A stretch of DNA of 64,000 nt from Dryocola sp031988645 (GTDB lineage: Bacteria; Pseudomonadota; Gammaproteobacteria; Enterobacterales; Enterobacteriaceae), in NCBI RefSeq assembly GCF_051307045.1, contig NZ_CP150452.1:1054001-1118000 (forward strand). Reading direction: 5' to 3'. The notes beneath the pieces were generated by a model. That model was not told the DNA's origin. It did no database searches and saw nothing but the letters and a program-made list of their open reading frames with translations. Shown here piece after piece: positions 8,869-18,806 of this stretch (position 1 is its first letter; each line of letters opens with the position of its first letter). Both the position numbers and the translations under genes were made by a program.

Positions 8869-9546
8869 ATGAACCCTGCAAACTTCAACGGACAAAAACC
8901 CATGATTGACGTCAGCGATGCGGTGCTGCTGCTCATCGATCACCAAAGCGGCCTGTTCCAGCTGGTTCACGACATGCCGATGACCACCCTGCGCGCCCAC
9001 GCCACGGTGCTCGCTAAAATCGCGGCGCTTACGAAAATCCCGGTCATCACTACGGCCTCTGTGCCGCAGGGGCCGAACGGGCCGATGATCCCGGAAATTC
9101 ACCAGTATGCCCCTCACGCTCAGTACGTGCCGCGTAAAGGCGAGATTAACGCCTGGGATAACCCGGACTTCGTGGCGGCGGTGAAAGCGACGGGGCGTAA
9201 AACGCTGATTATCGCCGGCACGGTGACCAGCGTGTGCATGGCATTCCCGGCGATTAGCGCGGTTGCCGAAGGCTTCAAGGTGTTCGCCGTTATCGATGCC
9301 TCCGGCACCTATTCCAAAATGGCGCAGGAGATAACCCTGGCGCGCGTCGTGCAGGCGGGCGTGATACCGCTGGATACCGCAGCCGTCACCGCGGAAATTC
9401 AGCAGACCTGGAATCGCGATGACGCGATGGAGTGGGCCGGCCTGTGGGGAAGCGTCTTTACCGAATACGGCCTGCTGAGCGAAAGCTACCAGAAAGCGCT
9501 GGACGTGGTGAACAACCAGGAGCAGCTGGACTCCCGGCGCAGCTAA
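8869..9546 (+). CDS. Isochorismatase-like (cysteine hydrolase) family protein, YcaC-like
   Basis: 225-residue cysteine hydrolase of the isochorismatase superfamily, most like the YcaC group. The candidate catalytic triad is visible: Asp24 (LLIDHQSGLF), Lys90 (VPRKGEINAW) and Cys123 (GTVTSVCMAFPA), together with the cis-peptide region. The start at 8869 is preceded by AGAGGAGAG. It is downstream of the pirin gene, and a hairpin lies between the two. The substrate is unknown. A strong hairpin terminator follows, and recR comes after it. Confidence 0.9.
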   Translation: MNPANFNGQKPMIDVSDAVLLLIDHQSGLFQLVHDMPMTTLRAHATVLAKIAALTKIPVITTASVPQGPNGPMIPEIHQYAPHAQYVPRKGEINAWDNPDFVAAVKATGRKTLIIAGTVTSVCMAFPAISAVAEGFKVFAVIDASGTYSKMAQEITLARVVQAGVIPLDTAAVTAEIQQTWNRDDAMEWAGLWGSVFTEYGLLSESYQKALDVVNNQEQLDSRRS

Positions 9547-9550
9547 AAAA

Positions 9551-9592
9551 TTTCCCCCCGTGCGGGACATCGCGCAGGGGGAATATCTTTTT
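9551..9592 (+). terminator. Terminator between the YcaC-like gene and recR
   Basis: TTCCCCC...GGGGGAA arms (inner bases GTGCGGG/CGCGC add pairing) followed by ATATCTTTTT. It isolates recR from the inserted module, so recR presumably needs a promoter within 9593-9654. Confidence 0.8.
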
Positions 9593-9654
9593 CTATGCCC
9601 GCCCGCGGGGCTAATGTTAGGCTATGGCCCACTATTTTTTCAGAAGTCCGAGCG

Positions 9655-10260
9655 ATGCAAACCAGCCCTTTACTTACAGCCCTGATGGAATCCCTGCGTT
9701 GCCTGCCCGGCGTTGGCCCTAAGTCCGCCCAGCGCATGGCGTTTGCGCTTTTGCAGCGCGACCGCAGCGGCGGCATGCGCCTTGCTCAGGCGCTCACCCG
9801 CGCCATGTCGGAAATCGGCCACTGTGCGGACTGCCGCACTTTTACCGAACAGGAAGTCTGTGCGATTTGCGCCAACCCGCGCCGCCAGGAAAACGGTCAG
9901 ATTTGCGTGGTGGAAACCCCGGCCGATATTCACGCCATTGAGGCAACCGGCCAGTTCTCCGGCCGCTACTTTGTGCTGATGGGCCACCTTTCGCCGCTGG
10001 ACGGCATCGGCCCGGACGATATCGGCCTTGGCCGCCTGGAAGAGCGTTTAGCCAGCGAAACCATTAAAGAGATTATCCTCGCGACCAACCCGACGGTGGA
10101 AGGGGAGGCGACGGCCAACTACATCGCCGAACTGTGCGGACAGTACGGCATCGACGCCAGCCGCATCGCGCACGGCGTACCCGTGGGCGGCGAGCTGGAG
10201 ATGGTCGACGGCACCACGCTTTCACACTCGCTGGCCGGGCGCCATAAGATTAATTTCTAA
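9655..10260 (+). CDS. recR: Recombination mediator protein RecR
   Basis: Forms RecFOR complexes that load RecA at gaps. The start MQTSPLLTALMESLRCLPGVG at 9655 gives 201 residues, as in E. coli. Visible: the helix-hairpin-helix LPGVGPKSAQRMAF (~17-30), the C4 zinc finger CADCRTFTEQEVCAIC (~57-72), the Toprim core (CVVETPADIHAIEATGQFSGRYFVL) and the C-terminal Walker-B-like region. Normally the third gene of dnaX-ybaB-recR; here it is separated by about 2.8 kb. Confidence 0.97.
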   Translation: MQTSPLLTALMESLRCLPGVGPKSAQRMAFALLQRDRSGGMRLAQALTRAMSEIGHCADCRTFTEQEVCAICANPRRQENGQICVVETPADIHAIEATGQFSGRYFVLMGHLSPLDGIGPDDIGLGRLEERLASETIKEIILATNPTVEGEATANYIAELCGQYGIDASRIAHGVPVGGELEMVDGTTLSHSLAGRHKINF

Positions 10261-10290
10261 TCACTTACGGGGAGAAACTTCTTCTCCCCG

Positions 10291-10319
10291 CTTGAAAACC
10301 TCTCCCGCTAACCCCATTT
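10291..10319 (+). promoter_or_regulatory. Sigma-32 (heat-shock) promoter for htpG
   Basis: The -35 element CTTGAAA (10291-10297) and -10 element CCCCATTT (10312-10319) are separated by 14 bp, an excellent match to the RpoH consensus, upstream of htpG. A CGGGGAGAA...TTCTCCCCG hairpin (10268-10290), probably the recR 3' end, lies immediately before it. Confidence 0.9.
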
Positions 10320-10369
10320 CACACTCAACGTTTTCATCACCCCTGTATTTTGATTTTGTTGAGGTATCA

Positions 10370-12251
10370 ATGACCATGAAAGGACAAGAGACCCGTGGCT
10401 TCCAGTCTGAAGTGAAACAGCTTCTGCACCTGATGATCCATTCTCTCTATTCAAATAAAGAAATTTTCCTGCGTGAGCTGATCTCCAACGCCTCTGATGC
10501 GGCAGACAAACTGCGTTTCCGCGCGCTTTCCCAGGCCGATCTCTACGAGGGTGACGGCGAACTGCGCGTGCGCGTCTCTTTTGATAAAGAAAAACGCACC
10601 CTGACCCTCGCCGATAACGGCATTGGTATGACCCGTGAAGAGGTTATCGATCACCTGGGAACCATTGCAAAATCCGGCACCAAAGCCTTCCTTGAATCCA
10701 TGGGCTCCGACCAGGCGAAAGACAGCCAGCTTATCGGCCAGTTCGGCGTGGGCTTCTACTCCGCGTTTATCGTGGCTGACAAAGTCACCGTGCGTACCCG
10801 CGCGGCCGGCGCATCCGCTGACGAAGGCGTGTTCTGGGAATCCGAAGGCGCGGGCGAATATACCGTAGCGGATATCACCAAAGCCGATCGCGGCACCGAA
10901 ATCACCCTGCACCTGCGCGAAGGCGAAGACGAGTTCCTCGACGACTGGCGCGTGCGCTCCATCATCGGCAAATACTCCGACCACATCGCGCTGCCGGTTG
11001 AAATCGAAACCCGCGAAGAGAAAGATGGCGAAACCATCGTCGGCTGGGAAAAAATCAACAAGGCCCAGGCCCTGTGGACCCGCAGCAAGTCTGAAGTCAA
11101 AGACGAAGAGTACAACGAGTTCTACAAGCACATCGCCCATGACTTCACCGACCCGCTGGCCTGGAGCCACAACCGCGTGGAAGGCAAGCAGGAGTACACC
11201 AGCCTGCTGTATATCCCTTCCCAGGCGCCGTGGGACATGTGGAACCGCGATCACAAGCACGGCCTGAAGCTGTACGTGCAGCGCGTGTTCATCATGGACG
11301 ACGCCGAGCAGTTTATGCCGAACTACCTGCGCTTCGTGCGCGGGCCTGATAGATTCCAACGATCTGCCGCTGAACGTTTCCCGTGAAATCCTGCAGGACA
11401 GCCGCGTCACGCAAAACCTGCGCAGCGCGCTGACCAAACGCGTTCTGCAGATGCTCGATAAGCTGGCGAAAGACGACAGCGAAAAATACCAGACCTTCTG
11501 GAAAAACTTCGGCCTGGTGCTGAAAGAGGGCCCGGCGGAAGACCACGCCAACCAGGAAGCCATTGCTAAGCTGCTGCGCTTTGCGACCACCCATACCGAT
11601 TCCTCGGCGCAAACCGTGTCGCTGGAAGAGTATGTCTCCCGCATGAAAGAAGGCCAGGAGAAGATTTATTACATCACCGCCGACAGCTACGCGGCGGCGA
11701 AGAGCAGCCCGCATCTGGAGCTGCTGCGTAAGAAAGGCATCGAAGTGCTGCTGCTTTCCGACCGCATCGACGAATGGATGATGAGCTACCTGACCGAGTT
11801 CGACGGTAAAGCCTTCCAGTCCGTAAGCAAAACCGACGAATCCCTGGAAAAGCTGGCTGACGAAGAAACTGCAGAAGCGAAAGAAGCTGAAAAAGCGCTT
11901 GAGCCGTTTGTGGACCGCGTGAAAACCCTCTTGGGCGACCGCGTGAAAGAAGTCCGTCTGACGCACCGCCTGACCGATACGCCGGCGATCGTCACCACCG
12001 ACAGCAACGACATGAGCACCCAGATGGCGAAGCTGTTTGCCGCCGCGGGCCAGGCCGTGCCGGAAGTGAAGTACATCTTCGAGCTGAACCCGGAGCACGG
12101 GCTGGTGAAACGCGCGGCGGACACCCAGGACGAAGCGCAGTTTGGCGAGTGGGTTGAGCTGCTGCTCGATCAGGCGCTGCTGGCGGAACGCGGCACGCTG
12201 GAAGATCCGAACCAGTTCATCCGTCGTATGAACCAGCTGCTGGTTTCCTGA
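10370..12251 (+). pseudogene. htpG: HtpG, bacterial Hsp90 chaperone (single +1 frameshift)
   Basis: ATP-dependent Hsp90 chaperone. The N-terminal frame carries the GHKL ATPase motifs (ELISNASDAADKLRF, DNGIGM, GTIAKSGT, GQFGVGFYSAF) up to YLRFVRG. The remainder (LIDSNDLPLNVSREILQDSRV ... FIRRMNQLLVS) lies in the next frame. The break is at GGGCC (11342-11346); removing one G gives ...RFVRGLIDSNDLPLNVS.... From the second ATG (10376, MKGQETRGFQ) the repaired length is 624 residues, identical to E. coli. Two ATGs (10370, 10376) are possible behind GAGGT. Preceded by a sigma-32 promoter. Inactivation looks unlikely given perfect conservation on both sides. Confidence 0.94.
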
Positions 12252-12257
12252 CCCCTC

Positions 12258-12350
12258 TGGCGGATGGCGCAATAGCCTGTCCGCCCGCTGATTGCCGAAG
12301 CAAGAAGGTGGACAAGCGTTTAACGCCATCCACCTTCTTGCTTTTCTCTT
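12258..12350 (+). terminator. REP-like element with a strong hairpin terminator between htpG and adk
   Basis: A REP-like CTGGCGGATGGCGC is followed by a 15-bp perfect inverted repeat, AAGCAAGAAGGTGGA (12298-12312) with TCCACCTTCTTGCTT (12329-12343), ending in TTCTCTT. It should terminate htpG transcription. Confidence 0.8.
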
Positions 12351-12452
12351 CTCCGGCACCGCCTGGCTTCCTTGAGGTGAATACGCCTTTAATGATAAGG
12401 TCATTGCCTCAGATCCAAGTACACAAAATCCAAACGTATGGGGAATTACGCA

Positions 12453-13097
12453 ATGCGTATCATTCTGCTCGGCGCTCCGGGCGCAGGTAAAGGGACTCAG
12501 GCTCAGTTCATCATGGAGAAATACGGTATTCCGCAAATCTCCACCGGTGATATGTTACGTGCCGCGGTGAAATCTGGCTCAGAGCTGGGTAAACAAGCCA
12601 AAGACATCATGGATGCCGGAAAACTGGTGACCGACGAGCTGGTTATCGCGCTGGTGAAAGAGCGTATTACTCAGGAAGACTGCCGTAAAGGTTTCCTGCT
12701 TGACGGCTTCCCGCGCACCATTCCGCAGGCTGACGCCATGAAAGAAGCGGGCATCAACGTGGACGTGGTGCTGGAATTCGCTGTACCGGACGAACTGATC
12801 GTTGAACGTATCGTGGGTCGTCGCGTGCACGCGCCGTCCGGCCGCGTTTATCACGTCACCTTTAACCCACCGAAAGTGGAAGGCAAAGACGACGTAACCG
12901 GCGAAGAGCTGACTACCCGTAAAGACGATCAGGAAGAAACCGTACGCAAGCGCCTGGTGGAATACCATCAGATGACGGCTCCGCTGATTAACTACTACAG
13001 CAAAGAAGCGCAGGCCGGTAACACCAAATACGTGAAAATTGACGGCACCCGCAAGGTGGCCGAAGTCAGCGCGGAGCTGGCGAAAATCCTCGGCTAA
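12453..13097 (+). CDS. adk: Adenylate kinase
   Basis: Essential enzyme: ATP + AMP to 2 ADP. The start MRIILLGAPGAGKGTQAQFIM at 12453 gives 214 residues, the standard length. P-loop GAPGAGKGT (residues 7-15), AMP-binding STGDMLRAAV and GFPRTIPQAD regions, and LID domain (GRRVHAPSGRVYHVTFNPPK) are all intact. Followed by a strong terminator and then hemH, as in E. coli. Confidence 0.98.
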   Translation: MRIILLGAPGAGKGTQAQFIMEKYGIPQISTGDMLRAAVKSGSELGKQAKDIMDAGKLVTDELVIALVKERITQEDCRKGFLLDGFPRTIPQADAMKEAGINVDVVLEFAVPDELIVERIVGRRVHAPSGRVYHVTFNPPKVEGKDDVTGEELTTRKDDQEETVRKRLVEYHQMTAPLINYYSKEAQAGNTKYVKIDGTRKVAEVSAELAKILG

Positions 13098-13111
13098 ATC
13101 AAAGCCGGAGA

Positions 13112-13141
13112 AAATACCAGGGCATGCCCTGGTATTTTTTT
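13112..13141 (+). terminator. adk terminator
   Basis: AATACCAGGGC-ATGCCCTGGTATT perfect hairpin followed by TTTTTT, 14 bp after the adk stop. Confidence 0.92.
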
Positions 13142-13227
13142 GCCCGAATCTTTCCCTTTCGCTGTTATCGGTTTTTCCGCCGGGCTTTTACGTTACACTT
13201 ATCGCAATTTGTTGATAAGGAGGAGTG

Positions 13228-14190
13228 ATGGGTCAGGAAAAAATAGGCGTTTTACTGGCAAACCTTGGGACGCCTGATGCACCGACTCCGGCGGCGGTAA
13301 AACGCTATCTGCGCCAGTTTCTGAGCGATAAACGCGTGGTGGACACGCCGCGCCTGCTCTGGTGGCCGCTGCTGCGCGGCGTGATCCTGCCGCTGCGCGC
13401 TCCACGGGTGGCGAAGCTTTACCAGTCCGTATGGATGGAAGAGGGCTCGCCGCTGATGGTCTTCAGCCGCCGTCAGCAGCAGGCGCTGGCCGCACGGCTG
13501 CCGGACGTGCCCGTCGTTCTCGGAATGAGCTACGGCAGCCCTTCGTTGAAAAGCGCGGTGGATGAGCTTTTGTCGCACAACGTCACGCATATCGTGGTGC
13601 TGCCGCTTTATCCGCAGTTTTCCTGCTCGACGGTGGCCGCCGTCTGGGACGAGCTGGGGCGTATTTTCGCCCGCTCCCGCACCATGCCTTCGGTTACGCT
13701 GATTCGTGATTACGCGGAAGAGGCTGCTTATATCAACGCGCTGGCGGCTTCGGTAAAACGTTCGTTTGCCGAGCACGGCGAGCCGGATATTTTACTGCTT
13801 TCCTACCACGGCATTCCCCAGCGTTACGCTAACGAAGGCGACGATTATCCCCAGCGCTGCCGCGACACCACGCGCGAGCTGCTGTCCGCGCTGGAGCTGC
13901 CGCCGGAAAAAGTGATGATGACCTACCAGTCGCGCTTCGGCCGCGAGCCGTGGCTGATGCCCTATACGGATGAGACGCTGAAAATGCTGGCCGAAAAGGG
14001 CGTTAAGCATATTCAGGTGATGTGCCCGGGCTTCTCGGCGGACTGCCTGGAAACGCTTGAGGAAATGGCGGTGCAAAACCGCGAGGTCTTTATGGAGGCG
14101 GGCGGCGCTAAGTACGAATACATTCCCGCGCTCAATGACGACCCGGCCCATATCGCCATGATGGCGAATCTTATCGACCGCTATCGCTAA
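13228..14190 (+). CDS. hemH: Ferrochelatase
   Basis: Inserts Fe2+ into protoporphyrin IX in the last step of heme synthesis. The ATG at 13228 sits behind AAGGAGGAG and gives 320 residues, matching E. coli HemH; an in-frame GTG three bases earlier is less likely. Conserved features: LANLGTPDAPTPAAVKRYL, the SPLMVFS stretch, LLLSYHGIPQRY with the catalytic His, and PGFSADCLETLEE. In E. coli aes follows hemH; here gsk follows directly. Confidence 0.97.
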   Translation: MGQEKIGVLLANLGTPDAPTPAAVKRYLRQFLSDKRVVDTPRLLWWPLLRGVILPLRAPRVAKLYQSVWMEEGSPLMVFSRRQQQALAARLPDVPVVLGMSYGSPSLKSAVDELLSHNVTHIVVLPLYPQFSCSTVAAVWDELGRIFARSRTMPSVTLIRDYAEEAAYINALAASVKRSFAEHGEPDILLLSYHGIPQRYANEGDDYPQRCRDTTRELLSALELPPEKVMMTYQSRFGREPWLMPYTDETLKMLAEKGVKHIQVMCPGFSADCLETLEEMAVQNREVFMEAGGAKYEYIPALNDDPAHIAMMANLIDRYR

Positions 14191-14252
14191 TCGCGCCGCC
14201 GGCCGTGAATGTGCTACCATTTGCGGCCTGATTAGCCACTCCCAATGACATC

Positions 14253-15557
14253 ATGAAATTTCCCGGTAAACGCAAATCCAAACATTATTTTCCCGTAAGC
14301 GCCCGCGACCCTTTGTTGCAGCAGGTTCAGCCTGAAAGCGAAACCGGCACTTCCTGGATTGTTGGCATCGATCAGACGCTGGTCGATATCGAAGCCAAAG
14401 TCGACGACGAGTTTGTGCAGCGTTACGGGTTAAGCTTCGGGCATTCCCTGGTCATTGACGACGACGTGGCGGAAGCGCTGTATCGGGAGCTGGTGGAAAA
14501 AAATCTGATCGCCCATCAGTTTGCCGGCGGCACCATCGGCAACACCATGCACAACTACTCCGTGCTGGCGGACGATCGTTCGGTGCTGCTGGGGGTGATG
14601 TGCAGCAATATCGAAATCGGCAGCTATGCCTATCGCTATCTGTGCAATACCTCCAGCCGTACCGACCTGAACTACCTGCAGGGCGTTGACGGGGCGATCG
14701 GCCGCTGCTTTACGCTTATCGGCGAGCAGGGCGAACGTACCTTCGCCATCAGCCCGGGGCATATGAACCAGCTGCGCGCGGACAGCATTCCTGAAGAGGT
14801 GATCGCCGGGGCTTCCGCGCTGGTGCTGACCTCCTATCTCGTGCGCTGCAAGCCCGGCGAACCCATGCCGGACGCCACCATGCAGGCGATTAGCTACGCC
14901 AAAAAGCATAACGTCCCGGTGGTGCTGACGCTGGGCACGAAATACGTGATCGCCGAAAATCCCCAGTGGTGGCAGGCGTTTCTCAAAGAGCACGTCTCGA
15001 TTCTGGCGATGAACGAAGAGGAAGGGGAAGCGCTGACCGGCGAAAGCGATCCGCTGCTCGCCTCTGACAAGGCGCTGGACTGGGTGGATTTAGTGCTTTG
15101 TACCGCCGGGCCGGTGGGATTGTACATGGCGGGCTTTACGGAAGAGTCGGCGAAGCGCACCACCCAGCATCCGCTGCTGCCGGGGGCGATAGCTGAATTT
15201 AACCAGTACGAATTCAGCCGCGCGATGCGCCATAAAGATTGCCAGCAGCCGCGGCGTATCTTCTCGCACATCGCGCCTTATATGGGCGGCCCGGAAAAAA
15301 TCATGAATACCAACGGCGCCGGCGACGGCGCGCTGGCCGCGCTGCTGCATGACATTACGGCGAATAACTATCATCGCTCCAACGTGCCGAACTCCAGCAA
15401 GCACCAGTTCACCTGGCTGACGTATTCGTCGCTGGCGCAGGTGTGTAAGTATGCGAATCGCGTGAGCTATCAGGTATTGAACCAGCACTCCCCGCGCCTG
15501 ACGCGCGGTTTGCCGGAGCGCGAGGACAGCCTGGAAGAGTCTTACTGGGATCGTTGA
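14253..15557 (+). CDS. gsk: Inosine-guanosine kinase
   Basis: PfkB-family nucleoside kinase phosphorylating guanosine and inosine in purine salvage. 434 residues (E. coli Gsk is 434). N-terminus MKFPGKRKSKHYFPVSARDPLL, substrate region GIDQTLVDIEAKVDDEF, and the catalytic anion-hole motif NTNGAGDGALAALLHD (~residues 350-365) with its Asp base. aes is missing between hemH and gsk. A REP-like repeat follows before convergent ybaL. Confidence 0.97.
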   Translation: MKFPGKRKSKHYFPVSARDPLLQQVQPESETGTSWIVGIDQTLVDIEAKVDDEFVQRYGLSFGHSLVIDDDVAEALYRELVEKNLIAHQFAGGTIGNTMHNYSVLADDRSVLLGVMCSNIEIGSYAYRYLCNTSSRTDLNYLQGVDGAIGRCFTLIGEQGERTFAISPGHMNQLRADSIPEEVIAGASALVLTSYLVRCKPGEPMPDATMQAISYAKKHNVPVVLTLGTKYVIAENPQWWQAFLKEHVSILAMNEEEGEALTGESDPLLASDKALDWVDLVLCTAGPVGLYMAGFTEESAKRTTQHPLLPGAIAEFNQYEFSRAMRHKDCQQPRRIFSHIAPYMGGPEKIMNTNGAGDGALAALLHDITANNYHRSNVPNSSKHQFTWLTYSSLAQVCKYANRVSYQVLNQHSPRLTRGLPEREDSLEESYWDR

Positions 15558-15569
15558 GGTTTTGACGGG

Positions 15570-15650
15570 AAGGTGGATGGCGCAGGCGTTTATCCACCCT
15601 ACCATTTTCCAGCTAAAGCAGGTCGGATAAGCGCCTGCGCCATCCGACAC
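15570..15650. repeat. REP/BIME element between gsk and ybaL
   Basis: Two opposed units: GGTGGATGGCGCAGGCGTTT-ATCCACC and GGTCGGATAAGCGCCTGCGC-CATCCGAC, a classical BIME arrangement at the 3' ends of two convergent genes. Confidence 0.85.
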
Positions 15651-15685
15651 GCCTCATCAGACATAACCCGTCCGCTATTAACCCT

Positions 15686-17362
15686 TTACCCCGTCACCGT
15701 TTCCTGCGGTAAAGGCTTGTCCAGCAGCCCCATCATCGTATTGGCAATCTCCCTTTCGCCCATCACCACCTGGTTGGCGCCTCGTTCGGTAATGTAGGCC
15801 ACCTCATCGTCATAATGCGCGCGGGCGATAATTTCGAGGTCCGGATGTTTTGCGCGGGCGGCCGCCACCACTTCGCCGGCCTCATAGCCGTTAGGAATGG
15901 TCAGCAGCAGCCAGCGGGCGCAGTCAAGGTGCGCCAGGTTCATGATTTCCTCGTTGGCGGCGTTGCCCAGCACGGCGCGGATGCCGCGCTCGCGCAGCTC
16001 ATCCACCCGGCTGCGGGAGGTTTCCACCACCACCAGCGGGATCCCCTGGGCCATCAGCTTTTCGCCCAGCAGGCTGCCCACGCGGCCAAAACCGACCAGC
16101 AGCGCGTGGTTGCAGATATCGACGGGGATCTGTTTTTCATCCTCGATGGCCTCTTCCAGCGTCTGCTCTTCAAGGGTTTCCGTTTTAGCGAGATAACGCT
16201 CCAGCAGGGCGAACAGCACGGGGTTAAGCATAATCGACAGGATTGCCCCCGCCAGCACCAGATTCTGGCCGTTTTGCGGCAGCAGGTTCAGCGCCATGCC
16301 GAGCCCTGCGAGGATAAAGGCAAATTCGCCGATTTGCGCGAGGCTGGTGGCGATGGTCAGCGCCGTGCGCTGCGAGTGGCCGAACAGGCGAACCAGGCCG
16401 AAGGCGGCGAGGGATTTACCGAAGACGATAATGGCCAGCGTGCACAGCACCGCCAGCGGCTCATCGATAAGCACCATCGGGTCAAAGAGCATGCCGACGG
16501 ACACAAAGAACAGCACGGCGAAGGCGTCGCGCAGCGGCAGCGTATCGTGCGCCGCCCGGTGGCTTAGCTCTGACTCGTTCAGCACCATGCCGGCGAAGAA
16601 CGCGCCGAGCGCAAAGGAAACGTCAAAGAGTTCAACCGCGCCAAAGGCGATGCCCAGCGCCAGCGCCAGCACCGAAAGCGTGAACAGCTCCCGCGAGCCG
16701 GTAGCCGCGCTGCGCGCCAGAATCCACGGCACCAGACGGCGGCCCACCACCAGCATAATGGCGATAAAGGCTATCACCTTACCGATGGTGAAGGCCATAT
16801 CAAGGGACAGCGAGGCGAGGCCCACGTTGCCCTTTTCCAGCATGCCCGCCACCGCCGGCAGCAGCACCAGCGTTAACACCATCACCAGATCTTCGACTAT
16901 CAGCCAGCCGATGGCGATTTGCCCCCGCTGGCTGTCGATAAGCTGCCGCTCCTCAAGGGCGCGCAGCAGCACCACGGTACTGGCCGTGGAAAGACACAGA
17001 CCAAAGACGACGCCGGTCATGATTGACCAGCCCATCATTGCGGAAAGCGCCATGCCCAGTAACGTCGCTACGGCTATCTGCGCGATCGCTCCGGGGATGG
17101 CGATAGTCTTTACCGCCATCAGATCCTTTAAGGAGAAGTGAAGCCCCACGCCGAACATCAGCAGGATAACGCCCAGCTCCGCCAGCTCCGGCGCGAGTTT
17201 AGTATCCGCGACAAAGCCTGGCGTAAATGGACCTGCAAGCACCCCTGCCAACAAATATCCCACCAGCGGCGATATCCGCAGCTTATTGGCAAGCATGCCG
17301 AATAAAAAAGCGAGCACGAGACCACCAACAATGGTGGTGATAAGCGGTGTGGCGTGATGCAT
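15686..17362 (-). CDS. ybaL: YbaL, CPA2-family cation/proton antiporter with RCK domain
   Basis: Inner-membrane KefB/KefC-like transporter of unproven substrate. The start MHHATPLITTIVGGLVLAF at 17362 follows AAAGGAGACGGA and gives 558 residues, the E. coli length. About 12 hydrophobic segments (residues ~5-385) form the Na+/H+ exchanger domain, and a cytosolic Rossmann RCK_N domain begins near ALLVGFGRVGSLLGEKL. The C-terminal helix follows ERGANQVVMGEREIANTMM. Convergent with gsk. Confidence 0.96.
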   Translation of the reverse strand: MHHATPLITTIVGGLVLAFLFGMLANKLRISPLVGYLLAGVLAGPFTPGFVADTKLAPELAELGVILLMFGVGLHFSLKDLMAVKTIAIPGAIAQIAVATLLGMALSAMMGWSIMTGVVFGLCLSTASTVVLLRALEERQLIDSQRGQIAIGWLIVEDLVMVLTLVLLPAVAGMLEKGNVGLASLSLDMAFTIGKVIAFIAIMLVVGRRLVPWILARSAATGSRELFTLSVLALALGIAFGAVELFDVSFALGAFFAGMVLNESELSHRAAHDTLPLRDAFAVLFFVSVGMLFDPMVLIDEPLAVLCTLAIIVFGKSLAAFGLVRLFGHSQRTALTIATSLAQIGEFAFILAGLGMALNLLPQNGQNLVLAGAILSIMLNPVLFALLERYLAKTETLEEQTLEEAIEDEKQIPVDICNHALLVGFGRVGSLLGEKLMAQGIPLVVVETSRSRVDELRERGIRAVLGNAANEEIMNLAHLDCARWLLLTIPNGYEAGEVVAAARAKHPDLEIIARAHYDDEVAYITERGANQVVMGEREIANTMMGLLDKPLPQETVTG

Positions 17363-17597
17363 TCCGTCTCCTTTCGTTAGCAGTGAGGTCCAGTTTTGGG
17401 CGGTCAGGCCAAAAGTCACTGTATTAGTTTATGACATTATCTTTATCGGCGTGGATGAATAATTATTGAATTAATAATAAAAAGCGCATTTCGACAAAAA
17501 AAACAGGCTAAGCAGCGTTTCAGCCACTTATAGTCCGGGGGATACGAAGGTATGTGGGGATGGAGAACGGCCAAAGCAAGGCTTTGGCCGGGTAAAA

Positions 17598-18806
17598 CTA
17601 CGACTTATGCCGATTATCGGGCAGGAATATGGTCAAAATACCCAGTAGCGGCAGGAAGGCGCATATTTTGTAGACCAACTCGATGCTTGTACGATCGGCG
17701 ACCAGGCCGAGGACCGCCGCGCCAAGCCCGCCCATACCAAAGGCGAAGCCGAAAAACAGTCCGGAAACCATACCGATACGGCCCGGCATCAGCTCCTGGG
17801 CATACACCAGAATCGCCGAGAACGCCGAGGCGAGAATAAAGCCGATGATGACGGTTAAAATCCCCGTCCAGTACAGGGATGCATAGGGTAAAAGCAGCGT
17901 AAACGGCGCTACGCCGAGGATGGAGCCCCAAATCACGTATTTACGGCCGATTTTATCCCCTACTGGCCCGCCGATCACCGTCCCCGCCGCGACGGCAAAC
18001 AGGAAGGCGAACAGGTGGAACTGGGCGTTTTGCACCGACAGGCCGAATTTATGCATCAGGTAGAAGGTGTAATAGCTGCTGATGCTTGCCATATAGAAAT
18101 ATTTCGAGAAGATAAGCACCAGCAGCACGGAAACGGCCAGAATCACCTTATTACGCGGCAGATGACTCACCACCGCGCTCTGCGCTTTACCTTTCGCCAT
18201 GCGATGCTGCGCGGCGTACCAGCGGCTGACCTGCAGCAGCACCACGATAGCCAACAGCGCCGCCAGCACGAACCAGGCCACGTTGCCTTTGCCGTAAGGG
18301 GCGATGATCAGCGCGGCCAGCAGCGGCCCGAGCGAGCTGCCGAAGTTGCCGCCCACCTGGAAGATAGACTGCGCAAGCCCGTGACGCCCGCCGGAAGCCA
18401 TACGCGCAACGCGCGAGGATTCTGGATGGAAGATTGACGACCCGGTTCCCACCAGCGCGGCGGCCAGCAGAACCATCCCGAAGCTGCCCGCCAGCGCCAG
18501 CAGAATTAATCCGCACAGCGTAAAGCACATGCCCATCGGCAGCGACCACGGCATCGGCCGTTTATCGGTCAGATAGCCCACCACCGGCTGGAAGAGCGAC
18601 GAGGTCAGCTGGAAGGTCAGCGTTATCAAACCGATTTGCACAAAGCTTAAGGAAAACTCAGCCTGCAGCAGCGGATAGAGCGCCAGAATCAGCGACTGAA
18701 TCATATCGTTAAGCAAATGCGAGAGGCTGATGGCCCCTAAAATTCCAAAGGAGGTGCGCGCCTTTTTCGCTTCCGGCGGGGCGAGGGTGTGTTCGGAGGT
18801 TGCCAT
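17598..18806 (-). CDS. fsr: Fsr, fosmidomycin-resistance MFS efflux pump
   Basis: Major facilitator protein exporting fosmidomycin in E. coli. 402 residues (E. coli 406) with ~12 membrane segments. Signature N-terminal LGAISLSHLLNDMIQSLILALYPLL and the MFS loop GYLTDKRPMPWSLPMGM are visible. Located between ybaL and ushA as in E. coli; transcribed away from ushA. Substrate by family only. Confidence 0.95.
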   Translation of the reverse strand: MATSEHTLAPPEAKKARTSFGILGAISLSHLLNDMIQSLILALYPLLQAEFSLSFVQIGLITLTFQLTSSLFQPVVGYLTDKRPMPWSLPMGMCFTLCGLILLALAGSFGMVLLAAALVGTGSSIFHPESSRVARMASGGRHGLAQSIFQVGGNFGSSLGPLLAALIIAPYGKGNVAWFVLAALLAIVVLLQVSRWYAAQHRMAKGKAQSAVVSHLPRNKVILAVSVLLVLIFSKYFYMASISSYYTFYLMHKFGLSVQNAQFHLFAFLFAVAAGTVIGGPVGDKIGRKYVIWGSILGVAPFTLLLPYASLYWTGILTVIIGFILASAFSAILVYAQELMPGRIGMVSGLFFGFAFGMGGLGAAVLGLVADRTSIELVYKICAFLPLLGILTIFLPDNRHKS

